Origin: CAZUNB01 sp964622235
GTDB taxonomy: Bacteria; Patescibacteriota; Saccharimonadia; Saccharimonadales; JAGPDM01
Direction: 5' to 3'
DNA: 49,973 nucleotides
NCBI GenBank assembly: GCA_964622235.1
Contig: CAZUNB010000004.1
Location: forward strand, 1-49,973
Part shown: one piece after another, positions 1-7,700 of the stretch
How the letters are laid out: every line of letters begins with the position of its first letter
Position numbering within the stretch: position 1 is the first letter of the stretch
The notes under the pieces: model-generated
The model's database searches: none
Seen by the model: the letters and a program-made list of their open reading frames with translations, nothing else
Told to the model about the DNA's origin: nothing
Position numbers and translations under genes: made by a program

Positions 1-581
1 GCAGACTGCACTCCAATTTGCCAAGGACCATCTATGCCACTGCCGCTGGCGATAATGTCTCCACCAATAGAAAGGCAATAATCATTAATTTTCAGATCTG
101 TAATTTTAGATAATTTATCCGCTAAATAACCTTTGCCAATGCCGCCTAAATCAATCGCAGAATCATTGGGGATTTGGACCCAGCCTTTGCCCATTTGAAT
201 TGTTTCAGTAGCATAGATTTTTCTATCTCTATAATCAGGCGAAGTAAGCTCACCATTGATAGAGCCCACATAGCCTGATCGTTGCAGGCTAGGCAGTACG
301 AAAGGGTTAAAAACGCCTTTTGTTACACCGCCGTAATAAATACACTTAGAAAGTATTTCGCGGAACTCCGCTGACACAACCAATCGTTGGCCGGCATTTT
401 TATTAAAATAGCTAAGTTCGCTTGTGTTAATAAAACGACTAAAACGTTGCTCGAATTCAGCAATTTCTTTCCATAGGTTATCGAACATGTTATCAACAAT
501 CTTTCTATCTTCGCTTATCAGCAGTAGCTCTAGGTTGGATCCTAAACCATAAGCTGTCTGTTTATAGGCTTGTCTACTCAT
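1..581 (-). CDS. ApbE-like FAD:protein FMN transferase (3' end outside window)
   Basis: The first 193 residues are visible; the C-terminus lies beyond base 1. My translation shows the family's central motif DLGGIGKGY followed by a conserved IGGD. ApbE enzymes cut FAD and attach FMN covalently to Ser/Thr residues of extracytoplasmic redox proteins. The metal-binding C-terminal part is not in the window, so catalytic completeness cannot be judged. No cleavable signal peptide is obvious at the N-terminus. The ATG (581-579) overlaps the stop of the upstream reductase-like gene in an ATGA junction, so the two are translationally coupled. The context suggests a flavin-based electron-transfer module whose FMN-carrying partner would be further downstream. 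Confidence 0.85.
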   Translation of the reverse strand, partial: MSRQAYKQTAYGLGSNLELLLISEDRKIVDNMFDNLWKEIAEFEQRFSRFINTSELSYFNKNAGQRLVVSAEFREILSKCIYYGGVTKGVFNPFVLPSLQRSGYVGSINGELTSPDYRDRKIYATETIQMGKGWVQIPNDSAIDLGGIGKGYLADKLSKITDLKINDYCLSIGGDIIASGSGIDGPWQIGVQS

Positions 582-1666
582 GAGACAGTCGTCCTAGGGG
601 TGGACGTAGTCTGGCTTTGCGTCGGGGAGATTACCTGGCTTTGCTGGTTATTATTAAAGCCAGAATTGGACGGAGCTGTGTTTGTACTCGTGGTGGTATT
701 TACTCTAGGATCCTGGTCAAGCTTAGTATCAACCTGTGGTTTTCTTGTATTCACAGCCTGATCTAATGGATAGCCATCACGCCCAATAACATTTGTGGAT
801 TCCGTACTGACATTCCTTTGCTGGGCTTCCAATTTTGGAATCGTCTCATATAAATCAAATAAAGAAATCGAAAAGATTGCCACCATAAATAGCATCCCAC
901 TTAGCGAATACACATTAAAAGGCCAGCTTTTAATCTTTCCTGTTTGCCTGTGCGAGCCTTGGCTAAATGCCTCGCTCAAGATTCTAGAATCTGAAACGCC
1001 GTGTTTTTTAAGCTGTTTAATTACTGCCTTCATATAGGATGGGGGACCGCAAACGAAGAAGATTTGATTCTCGAAATCGAGCTGTAACTTTTCCAGGTTT
1101 TCTGCATCTAAATATCCCTTCAGCACATTTGTGCCGATTTTTTCCGTTTCACCGTGGCCGATTATGTATGTGGCTTTAAAATTATCATTCTCTTTTTGTA
1201 TTGCTTCTATGTCTTCAAAGAATGGGATGTCATCTTGGTTTCTAGAGCTAAAGACAAGATGAACGCTATTTTTCAACTTTATGTCATTCGCGTAGCGAAT
1301 CATACTCATAAACGGTGCCACACCAATGCCGCCTGCAAGTAGAACAACATCTTCATGATCACTTGGGTTAAATACGAAACCACCGAACGGTCCTTTAACT
1401 CTTACTTTATCGCCCGTATTAAGCCTCTCAACTGCATGTGTAAAGATACCATTTATACGGATACTAAATTGTAAGCGTTGCTGGTTTGTTGGAGATGAGC
1501 TTATCGAAAAACAGCGCATTGCTGTCGGACGCAGTCTATCCCTCATTGATATCCCGGCATACTGACCAGGTTCAAACAAGATTGGGTGTGAATCATCACA
1601 AATAAGTGTCAGTAGCTGGCTTGTCTGTGTTAGTCTCTGATTGTTTTCGACTTTATATTTAGCCAT
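578..1666 (-). CDS. Membrane-tethered ferredoxin/flavodoxin-NADP reductase-like protein
   Basis: 362 aa. The N-terminal ~240 residues form a ferredoxin-NADP reductase fold: FAD-binding RCFS at 51-54, pyridine-nucleotide motif GGIGVAP at 112-118 and CGPPSYM near residue 205. A hydrophobic segment around 250-272 follows, then a ~90-residue tail rich in Ser, Thr, Asn and Gln. Ordinary FNRs lack the last two parts. The topology suggests a cytoplasmic catalytic domain anchored by one helix with a low-complexity tail on the other side. It overlaps the ApbE-like gene by 4 nt, so the pair probably moves electrons from NAD(P)H towards a covalent-flavin protein. The start follows a TATAAT box by only 6 nt, so the mRNA may be leaderless. 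Confidence 0.82.
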   Translation of the reverse strand: MAKYKVENNQRLTQTSQLLTLICDDSHPILFEPGQYAGISMRDRLRPTAMRCFSISSSPTNQQRLQFSIRINGIFTHAVERLNTGDKVRVKGPFGGFVFNPSDHEDVVLLAGGIGVAPFMSMIRYANDIKLKNSVHLVFSSRNQDDIPFFEDIEAIQKENDNFKATYIIGHGETEKIGTNVLKGYLDAENLEKLQLDFENQIFFVCGPPSYMKAVIKQLKKHGVSDSRILSEAFSQGSHRQTGKIKSWPFNVYSLSGMLFMVAIFSISLFDLYETIPKLEAQQRNVSTESTNVIGRDGYPLDQAVNTRKPQVDTKLDQDPRVNTTTSTNTAPSNSGFNNNQQSQVISPTQSQTTSTPRTTVS

Positions 1667-1972
1667 AGCTACATTATATACCTAGTGCATACCTTACATA
1701 AGTAACAAACGATATTTATTTGCTAGCTGTTGAACTATGCATCTGTCGAAACCAGCAGGTCGGTCTGCATGACTATTGGCTAATGCTGTTGATGATAGTG
1801 GCCTAACCGATTCGAACCAGATTAACATATCAGAGGTAAAACAAAACTCGGTCATGGAACCAGGTTTACCTCTGTTAAATTTCTTTGGCTGAGCGTAGTG
1901 GTCTGAAGCCCTACAATAGAGATAAATGAGGCAAATGGGACGCAGAATGGCTATATTGGGGAGTGTCTCGTT
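1667..1972. other. Intergenic region with a 10-bp inverted repeat
   Basis: No convincing gene. CAGAGGTAAA at 1831-1840 and its exact reverse complement TTTACCTCTG at 1865-1874 enclose 24 nt. Neither side has a long T run, so it is not a standard intrinsic terminator. The right part (from 1886) is repeat copy A, listed separately. The promoter of the reductase operon lies at the left edge. Confidence 0.5.
1673..1678 (-). promoter_or_regulatory. -10 box of the FNR-apbE operon, leaderless type
   Basis: On the minus strand the sequence reads TATAAT, then six bases (GTAGCT), then the ATG of the reductase gene. A start site 6-7 nt after the box would fall on the ATG itself. No good -35 hexamer is obvious. 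Confidence 0.5.
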
Positions 1973-1975
1973 TTA
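1886..1975. repeat. Dispersed repeat, copy A
   Basis: About 90 bp, similar to copy B at 4204-4292. The first 72 bases align without a gap at 56/72 identity and include an identical 10-base run ending in ATGGCTATA. Both copies end at the TAA stop of a minus-strand ORF. The copy contains a decayed version of the hairpin that is better preserved in copy B. Confidence 0.7.
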
Positions 1976-2167
1976 GAGGATTACCTCACGCCCATTCGGC
2001 GTTTTGAGGTTGTTGTTAGCTCCTATATTGATATCAGGATTACTTGTTTGCTTGGGCTTCAACTTTTGTTTCTTGATAACCAACTCTTTTAATACCTCTT
2101 CACACTCGTTAGCCTTTACGTGCCCATCTAAGTGCCCAAGCCGATATATAAGATGCCACCCGCTCAT
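1973..2167 (-). CDS. Small ORF of unknown function, possibly a gene remnant
   Basis: 64 aa from the first ATG. The composition looks protein-like, with WHLIYRLGHLDGH and a Lys/Glu-rich stretch. The frame stays open upstream of the ATG into the 3' end of the neighbouring surface-protein gene, without another standard start or a ribosome-binding site. It could be a truncated gene that lost its 5' part, or a chance ORF. The stop codon TAA is the first triplet of repeat copy A, exactly as in the ORF ending at 4290. Confidence 0.3.
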   Translation of the reverse strand: MSGWHLIYRLGHLDGHVKANECEEVLKELVIKKQKLKPKQTSNPDINIGANNNLKTPNGREVIL

Positions 2168-2202
2168 AAGTCGCCAGTTAGTGTCACCAAGAGCACTATC
2201 GA

Positions 2203-3753
2203 CTAGTTTTTTGAAGATGATAGCCCGTAGAGTCTTAAAAGTGCAAAAATACTTACCATAACCAGGCCTACCGCAGCAACCACAAGCACAGTAGTATTTG
2301 CACCAGTCCGAGCCAGCTGACGACCGGCAGCTATCGAGCTGGTACCGCCTTGTACTATGCCTCCCTGTACTTCTCCGCCTAGCACTATACCGCCAATCAA
2401 CGGCCCTATGATGGGGGCTGTGGTATCTATAACGTTGACAGTTCTCGAAACTTGATTTGCTTCATTGCCGGCAGTATCAGATAGGTCATAGTAGATTTGA
2501 TATGTACCGACCCTAGTAACATCAAGAGTGTCGCCACTAATTTCGATATCATTCACCGTTAGATTAGTGTCTGCGTCGGTTATGGATACACCCGTCAAAA
2601 GGTCGTAGGGGCTGTTTCTTTCGATAGTAACTTCCTGGGGGGTGACCATAATGACGGGATTTGTATGATCAATCGTAAATTCTGAGACTTGTGAGTAATC
2701 GCTATAATTACCAGTAGGGTCCTTTGCCCTGACTCGCCAGTACCATAGGCCCTCAGCAGTAAAAGAGATGGACTCTGCGGCTATCGAACTTTCTGTAGTA
2801 TCCATAGTTACATTATCACCGAAGTTTTCGTCTTGAGACCGAAAAAACTCGTAAGTAACCACACCAGAATTGTCAGTTGCGTCAGTCCAATCAAATGCAA
2901 CATTTGAATCACGCAGGTGTTTGCCATTAGTCGGTGTCAGAAGCGACGGAATTGTTGGAGGCGTAGTATCAGACGTATCAATAGTCAGGTTCCTTTCTTC
3001 AGAGAAGCCAGTTTCTGCCGAAGCATTCGTGCACTCAACTGAATAGCTATAAGAACCATCAGCTAATCCTGAAACTGTGTGTCGCCAGATGTCATCTGCA
3101 CCCTTGAGCATATCGTACGAACCTGTACCAATACTTAGACCTTCAATTCGAATATCATCGATCCATCCAGAATCAGGAGCGCGTGTTACGCTAAAATCTT
3201 TGGTATATTCCCAGCGAATTGAATGATTACCAGCAGAAATAGGTAACGAGACTTGAGTCCAGCCAATATCTCCATCTATATCAGTCTTATAGGCTCCGTC
3301 TATTTCGAACTTAAGCTTGTCCCAGGCTTCTTCAGAGCCGACTTTCCAATAAAAACTTATATTTGTATCTGATGGCACTACAACATCTTTTGAAATCCAA
3401 GACTGTACATTATCCTGATTAATCAAATTGCCACTCTTTGCAGAGTAACTGCCAGTATGAGCATCTGTGCTTATCACCCAGTTCGCATTTCCACCGGTTG
3501 CCCAACCGTCTAGTGAGTTATTTTCAAAATCTCCAGCACCTGAGCCAAATTTTAGCTTACAAGACGTTGCATCATTACTTGCAGAAGCAGCAAAAACGTG
3601 ACTATTAGAACTAGTCACCAGCCCATTTGCGGGCGATAGAACCGTGACGCTTGGTGGGACAGCGTAAACTATCGCTGGCGGCACGACTTGTAAAATAAGC
3701 AACCCCGCCATAGCTAGCGACATTAGACTAGTGATTTTTTTAAATACATTCAT
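2203..3753 (-). CDS. Cell-surface protein with Ig/FnIII-like domains and LAxTG sorting signal
   Basis: 516 aa from the ATG at 3753, chosen because AAGGA precedes it by 7 nt; an upstream in-frame start would add 10 residues without a site. A signal peptide ends near VYA (residue ~30). The body contains a carbohydrate-binding-like or jelly-roll-like segment (SISFYW-type and WIDDI strands), an FnIII-like domain after TPPTIP and an Ig-like domain after DHTNP with a DTAGN motif. The C-terminus has LARTGA, one hydrophobic helix and a short Arg-containing tail. This is a sorting signal of the LAxTG kind known from class E sortases. It is probably displayed on the surface, perhaps for host contact. 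Repeat copies lie on both sides of the gene. Confidence 0.8.
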   Translation of the reverse strand: MNVFKKITSLMSLAMAGLLILQVVPPAIVYAVPPSVTVLSPANGLVTSSNSHVFAASASNDATSCKLKFGSGAGDFENNSLDGWATGGNANWVISTDAHTGSYSAKSGNLINQDNVQSWISKDVVVPSDTNISFYWKVGSEEAWDKLKFEIDGAYKTDIDGDIGWTQVSLPISAGNHSIRWEYTKDFSVTRAPDSGWIDDIRIEGLSIGTGSYDMLKGADDIWRHTVSGLADGSYSYSVECTNASAETGFSEERNLTIDTSDTTPPTIPSLLTPTNGKHLRDSNVAFDWTDATDNSGVVTYEFFRSQDENFGDNVTMDTTESSIAAESISFTAEGLWYWRVRAKDPTGNYSDYSQVSEFTIDHTNPVIMVTPQEVTIERNSPYDLLTGVSITDADTNLTVNDIEISGDTLDVTRVGTYQIYYDLSDTAGNEANQVSRTVNVIDTTAPIIGPLIGGIVLGGEVQGGIVQGGTSSIAAGRQLARTGANTTVLVVAAVGLVMVSIFALLRLYGLSSSKN

Positions 3754-4085
3754 GGTTATTCCTTTGTATAGCGTTAAAATCAAGTACGTTTAAAATATTG
3801 AATATAGATTAAATATTAGTCGTTGATTACTCTTATACCAGCGACCAACGTATATTTATATGGTCATTAAGCTAATATTTTTTCAAGTATCTGTTTTAAT
3901 ACTTTTATTGTATATACATATCATACAAATATCAAACTATCTGTGTATTACTGATACAAAAGTTCGTTTAGTTCAGATCAAGAGCGCGAACTGATTGTAT
4001 CGGCATACAATTTTCGGCAAACTGCAGTGGGAGAATCTTTCAAACGAGCCTATCGACATAAACCCTGTACGTAATATAGTTGAGT

Positions 4086-4108
4086 AAAAAAAAGCCGAAT
4101 CAACGGCT
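4086..4108 (-). terminator. Intrinsic terminator
   Basis: On the minus strand AGCCG and CGGCT enclose a 6-nt loop, directly followed by eight T. It would stop minus-strand transcription coming from the 4290-4598 gene before it reaches the surface-protein gene. The other strand has a weaker T-rich tail, so it may work both ways. Confidence 0.75.
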
Positions 4109-4130
4109 CTTTTCTTCGATATATCTTATC

Positions 4131-4153
4131 TGGCTGAGCATACAGGTCTGGAA
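4131..4153. repeat. Dispersed repeat, partial copy C
   Basis: 23 bases starting TGGCTGAGCATACAGGTCTG match the left end of copies A and B with three mismatches to copy B. Similarity stops after this terminal segment, so only the end of the element remains. Confidence 0.5.
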
Positions 4154-4203
4154 AGTATTTTACTGACGGTGGATACTTACTTGACTAAAATTCGAATCTC
4201 ACG

Positions 4204-4292
4204 TGGCTGAGCGTACTGGTCTGAAACCGTGTAACAACTTTAAACGGGACAAATGAGATACAGAATGGCTATATTCTAAGCGTCTCATTTTA
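4204..4292. repeat. Dispersed repeat, copy B, with hairpin
   Basis: Aligns with copy A (1886-1975). It contains AAATGAGA at 4251-4258 and TCTCATTT at 4283-4290, with a nested AGAAT (4262-4266) and ATTCT (4273-4277) pair. Combining copies A and B predicts an ancestral arm of 11 bp (AAATGAGACGC) with nearly perfect pairing. The right end coincides with the TAA of the minus-strand ORF at 4290. Confidence 0.7.
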
Positions 4293-4598
4293 TGGAATTA
4301 ATTTATCCATTAGCTCAATAAATGCATCATCTGTCCACATTTGCAAAGCTTTGTCACTTCTGAAGTCATCCTCGACATTTCGCGATACTTTGATATCAAG
4401 ATACTCTCCATTTCTTTCACCAGTGTAAAACCCATAGAGCTTGTCATCACCTTTGCGCACTCGAGTAACATAAAATTTATATCTATAACTCGGATGCGTA
4501 TAAACATCCTCTTCGCCCCTGCTGGGAAATCCGTTTTGAGTTTTATTAAATACAAAGCGTTTGCCCAGTAGTACGTCTTTGTATTCACTTCTAGTCAT
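4290..4598 (-). CDS. Conserved-looking small protein of unknown function
   Basis: 102 aa, mainly charged and aromatic, with alternating beta-type stretches (YRYKFYVTRVRKGDDKLYGF). No signal peptide or membrane segment, so probably cytoplasmic. I do not recognise the family. A TACTAT box at 4605-4610 (minus strand) stands 6 nt before the ATG, suggesting a leaderless transcript. A second, shorter ORF in another frame (4310-4588) is treated as a shadow. The stop codon is the edge of repeat copy B. Confidence 0.55.
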   Translation of the reverse strand: MTRSEYKDVLLGKRFVFNKTQNGFPSRGEEDVYTHPSYRYKFYVTRVRKGDDKLYGFYTGERNGEYLDIKVSRNVEDDFRSDKALQMWTDDAFIELMDKLIP

Positions 4599-4796
4599 GA
4601 TTTAATAGTAGCAGATTTCAAATTCTCGGACTTTACAGCCAAATATTTTAAAATCTCCTCGTGTTCATGGCACGTGCACACTCATTTAAGTATCCGGATA
4701 GGTTCTGAGTCGTATCAATAAATAGACTAAATAATGCACCAATTAGGTCAAGCACAATACCTTTAAAGGCTGAGAGATATATTACAATGCTTGTAA

Positions 4797-5504
4797 CTAT
4801 GCAGCCCTGAGATCTTCAAAAGCGCCAATTTCTAAAATCGGTACGCCTGCAGCAGCCCTATATGCTGCTCGCGCTAATACTCTTGGTCCTCGTGATGCAA
4901 GGCTCGAATACACAGCACTCTCAAGCCGGCGAAACTTCATGACACCTGGGTGCTCAATAATACGACCTTTGGCGTCTCTAAACCCAATAGGTTCCGGCAC
5001 TATAATTGCCTTCATGCCCGCATAATAAACTTCACCGAAATTTTTAACTCCCTGATCATCAATCAAAACTGCTTCTTCTGGTTCAACACCTAATCTACTC
5101 GCCAACTCAACCCCTTGCACCCCAGTGGGCTTTTTACCCATGGGAGTACCGTTGGGAAGAACCATCCCCTTGTGCACGTAAGGTACAGGGCCATCGACTC
5201 CACCGAGGTGTGTTGCGACCAGGTCTATCAGTCCAGTTTCTTGACCTAGTAGAGGTTGATTAGTGCTATTTGTCATAAGTCCAATTGGAACACTTAATCT
5301 TCCAGCGAGTTTCGCGGCTGCAACAAATCTAGTATTTTCATGTAAGTCATCGAATGCAGGCATTTCGGCAGGCTCATTACCGTAGAAAGGCTCTAACACT
5401 CCTTCTACATCAAATCCAATTGCACCTGCTTCGAGATCTGCTGCAACCACAAGAGCTTGCTCAAGGTCTCTTACTAAATACAAGCCTGGTTTATGTTCAC
5501 TCAT
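4797..5504 (-). CDS. HAD-superfamily hydrolase-like protein
   Basis: 235 aa. HAD-like motifs occur in order: GFDVEGVL near residue 29 (motif I, with Asp followed by Glu where most phosphatases have a second Asp), LMTNST near 97 (motif II Thr/Ser), GKKPTG near 144 (motif III Lys) and LIDDQGVKNF near 168 (motif IV). The second motif-I acid being Glu makes phosphatase activity less certain. The C-terminal ~60 residues are Ala/Arg-rich and unusual for the fold. The substrate is unknown. The gene stands alone; a TAGAAT box at 5513-5518 lies 8 nt before the ATG. Confidence 0.7.
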   Translation of the reverse strand: MSEHKPGLYLVRDLEQALVVAADLEAGAIGFDVEGVLEPFYGNEPAEMPAFDDLHENTRFVAAAKLAGRLSVPIGLMTNSTNQPLLGQETGLIDLVATHLGGVDGPVPYVHKGMVLPNGTPMGKKPTGVQGVELASRLGVEPEEAVLIDDQGVKNFGEVYYAGMKAIIVPEPIGFRDAKGRIIEHPGVMKFRRLESAVYSSLASRGPRVLARAAYRAAAGVPILEIGAFEDLRAA

Positions 5505-5761
5505 TTATAGGCATTCTATAGCTTCTTAATACGAAATGGCAACCATAAGCGACTATGGAAAGCTGAGTGGAAAAAATCAAAATCAAAATTAAAAAGTATA
5601 CCTAGTAGTATTAATCTATGGGCTTTCAGTTTTAACATGAAGCCTATCTAAGCTTGGTCGCCGAAAGACAAATGTCATTATTCTGACGCAATGCTGGCTA
5701 AGCTTTTATTTATTATTGCGCTCAATAGCACCAAATTTTTGCTCTTCTAACATAGCTTGGA

Positions 5762-5887
5762 CTACTTAAAAATAGTTTGATTAGCGATAACTACCCATTC
5801 ATCAAGCTCTTTCAGCTGCTCGGGGGTGAGAGGTGTTTGCTTTTGTTTTTTATTGAACAGTCCAATAAATTTCTTAATAAGACTCAT
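5762..5887 (-). CDS. 41-aa small protein of unknown function
   Basis: Frame open from the ATG at 5887 to the TAG at 5762. It begins MSLIKKFIGLFNKKQKQ, an amphipathic cationic start, followed by a TPEQLKELDEW helix-like segment. It lies 3 nt after the stop of the 152-aa gene on the same strand, which suggests translational coupling. No clear Shine-Dalgarno sequence of its own. I do not recognise it. Confidence 0.4.
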   Translation of the reverse strand: MSLIKKFIGLFNKKQKQTPLTPEQLKELDEWVVIANQTIFK

Positions 5888-5890
5888 AGG

Positions 5891-6349
5891 TTACTCGGCC
5901 AGTGTTTCAATACTAAAACTACCTTTGTTATCAAAGTGGAGAGTAGTAGATATTCGCTGGCAGCTTGCATGTTGCATGTCACCAGTCAGCTCAGTAAATA
6001 CACCAACAAATTTGTAATACTTTTCATTTGCGATTCGGTTTTTAAAATGAGCAAAAATTATGCGCTCTCCAGGTTCATCTCGTGGAAAATATTTTTGGCT
6101 TGCGATTGACGAAGTTGGCAACTGGTTCATTTCAAAGGTCTTGTCGGCGTTGAGTAGCTCGTTTATAAAATCACCATTTCTGTAAAGCTTTGGAAACCAC
6201 ACTCGCCAGTTTTCATCAAGCTTGTAGGTGGCTTGCATGTGAGCCTTAAAATTTTTACCGAACAACCTGAGAACCTCCACATGGTATTTGAACCGGATAT
6301 CGTCATCGATGGAAATATATCCCTGATTAATAACATCTTCTATAGTCAT
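5891..6349 (-). CDS. Hypothetical protein, 152 aa
   Basis: Soluble, mixed alpha/beta composition, no signal peptide. The segment ERIIFAHFKN followed by YYKFVGVF resembles C-terminal ends seen in some modification-dependent restriction or PUA-like proteins (inference from memory, weak). Its neighbour across the divergent gap at 6452 is EVE-like, which fits but does not prove a nuclease-associated role. The 41-aa ORF at 5762-5887 follows 3 nt downstream. Confidence 0.5.
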   Translation of the reverse strand: MTIEDVINQGYISIDDDIRFKYHVEVLRLFGKNFKAHMQATYKLDENWRVWFPKLYRNGDFINELLNADKTFEMNQLPTSSIASQKYFPRDEPGERIIFAHFKNRIANEKYYKFVGVFTELTGDMQHASCQRISTTLHFDNKGSFSIETLAE

Positions 6350-6451
6350 AGAGTTAGCATACTATAAACAAATAGATAGAGGAACGGATTGCCACCTACT
6401 CTAACCCTGGGTTCGTGTAACTAATAATAAAAAAACCTATACACTAATAGT

Positions 6452-6853
6452 ATGCAACCTAATTCATCCAATCAATGGCTCATATCCTCTAACTCATCTA
6501 AGTATAATATTAATGGAGCGTTCGCCGCTTACCAAACGATTACATGGGGTCTGACGATTGAAGTGGACGTAGACGATTTAATCTATATCTATGTATCTGC
6601 ACCAGAGAGTAAAATTAAGTATCGGTGTGTCGTCGACAGGGTCAATGTACCTGCGACTGAAAAGATTGGTACCGAATTTTGGCTTAAACCTATCGATCCG
6701 AATAGAAAGCTTATAAACATAAGACTAGAGTCATTATTAGATGATGACAGGTTGAGTTTGCACAGCTTAATAGACGGCGGTCTTATTAAATCTGCGCCTC
6801 AAGGTCCGAGAAAAGTTCCAGACGAATTAGAGCAATTGCTAAGCAGCATTTAA
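6452..6853 (+). CDS. EVE/PUA-like domain protein
   Basis: 133 aa. NQWLISSNSSKYNI at the N-terminus, ITWGLT around residue 30, and VDDLIYIYVSAPESKIKYRC around 41-62 follow the order of EVE domains: an opening W-strand, an aromatic 'W' strand, then a 'GD-x-V-Y-I' strand. EVE domains are PUA-like folds that read modified bases and often occur with modification-dependent nucleases. The call rests on pattern, not on a profile. A TACACT box at 6440-6445 stands 6 nt before the ATG, so the mRNA may be leaderless. It opens the accessory region. Confidence 0.5.
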   Translation: MQPNSSNQWLISSNSSKYNINGAFAAYQTITWGLTIEVDVDDLIYIYVSAPESKIKYRCVVDRVNVPATEKIGTEFWLKPIDPNRKLINIRLESLLDDDRLSLHSLIDGGLIKSAPQGPRKVPDELEQLLSSI

Positions 6854-6918
6854 AAGTTGATATATTGGAAATAACGCCTTTCAATTACGGCAGATACTTT
6901 CATGTCTATTTTATATCA

Positions 6919-7428
6919 CTATATTTTCTTTTGAGTATCACTTACTCGTTTATTGGAAGTGTCCGTTAATTCTAATTTGAATCCTTTTTTATTTATCAGT
7001 GGCAACATAATTGATTCGCTATTGTCGTTAGATTCAAGGGTGTTTCTTGTGAGCTTTGTCCGAAAAGAGAAGTAGTGAGCACCGTATTTTATAGGTATTT
7101 CGTAAACACATGCCTGCTCAAAGCTTTCTATTTCACCATCTTCGAACATGGCGTATGTATATGGTGGGAGAGTGCCAAGATTTATTTTGTTTATTCCCGT
7201 TCTCGTGCTGCTTAGTGTTGCAAAGCGACTCATCTTAATATCCATTTCCATGCTTGAGTTGTTAATGAGGTATAAGCAGTAGTTCGAGTCTTGCATTACA
7301 AGCCCAAATAGCATTTCTTTATGAAGCTCTCTGATAATATAAGCCCAATAATCTCCCATTATTTGTTGGACTAATTGTTCCTTCGTTTGTCCGTCTAGGG
7401 ACCTAAGTGAAACTAATTTCTTTGACAT
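6919..7428 (-). CDS. Hypothetical protein, 169 aa, with hairpin-masked ribosome-binding site
   Basis: I do not recognise the family. It is soluble and beta-rich in the second half (IPIKYGAHYFSFRTKL) with no signal peptide. The start at 7428 is chosen because AAAGGATG lies just upstream; an in-frame ATG at 7467 would add 13 residues but has no site. The Shine-Dalgarno sequence is fully paired within a hairpin at 7435-7461. The gene lies in the defence-like region, transcribed in the same direction as the HEPN genes but separated from them by 272 bp. Confidence 0.5.
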   Translation of the reverse strand: MSKKLVSLRSLDGQTKEQLVQQIMGDYWAYIIRELHKEMLFGLVMQDSNYCLYLINNSSMEMDIKMSRFATLSSTRTGINKINLGTLPPYTYAMFEDGEIESFEQACVYEIPIKYGAHYFSFRTKLTRNTLESNDNSESIMLPLINKKGFKLELTDTSNKRVSDTQKKI

Positions 7429-7434
7429 ATAAAC

Positions 7435-7461
7435 ATCCTTTTCTCCGCGTAGAGAAAGGAT
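7435..7461 (-). promoter_or_regulatory. Hairpin sequestering the Shine-Dalgarno sequence
   Basis: Read on the minus strand, ATCCTTTCTC pairs with GAGAAAAGGAT across a 6-nt loop, with one bulged A. The 3' arm contains AAAGGA, the ribosome-binding site of the gene starting at 7428. Such an arrangement could act as a translational switch or a temperature-sensitive element. Confidence 0.45.
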
Positions 7462-7700
7462 AAACATGTTTAGTGCTTACATCTTTCTCTTGCGAGCTGG
7501 AATTACCACCTTGCTAGCCGGTAGGTTAGTAGGTTGGTGGTAGATCACAGGGCCAGTCCCTAACTACACTCTCGATATTAAATTGTTAATACTCTCATTA
7601 TAGAAGAAGCAAATTAATTTATCAAATCATAATGATTAAATAGAAAGGCGCGATGCACACATCATTTAATGCTTAAAAATGTTGTTCGGTCCTCTAGTTG

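Larger units (their letters stand above)
3754..4289. other. AT-rich intergenic region with terminator and repeat copies
   Basis: 536 bp with no convincing gene. It should hold the surface-protein promoter (right of 3754), which I cannot place with confidence. It also holds the minus-strand terminator at 4086-4108, the partial repeat copy C at 4131-4153 and repeat copy B from 4204. Bases 3790-4080 are very AT-rich with no other pattern that I can support. Confidence 0.5.

Noticed and set aside
1800..1830. Partial tRNA on the minus strand (GGTTCGAATC motif)
   Set aside because: The T-loop motif is present, but the stem does not pair and no acceptor or anticodon arm fits.
4185..4225. tRNA-Ser-like fragment (ATTCGAATC plus GGCTGAGC)
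   Set aside because: Short similarities to T-loop and D-arm occur in the wrong order, and no cloverleaf can be formed. The second part belongs to the repeat element.
1886..4292. Integron attC sites
   Set aside because: The stop-adjacent position fits, but the GTTRRRY and RYYYAAC cores are not found in the repeat copies, and no integrase is in the window.
4310..4588. 92-aa ORF in a second frame over the 4290-4598 gene
   Set aside because: The 102-aa frame has the -10-linked start and a more protein-like composition. The other is a shadow.
7504..7542. Terminator from TACCACC...GGTGGTA
   Set aside because: A 7-bp inverted repeat with a 25-nt loop and no T run on either side is not enough to call a terminator.
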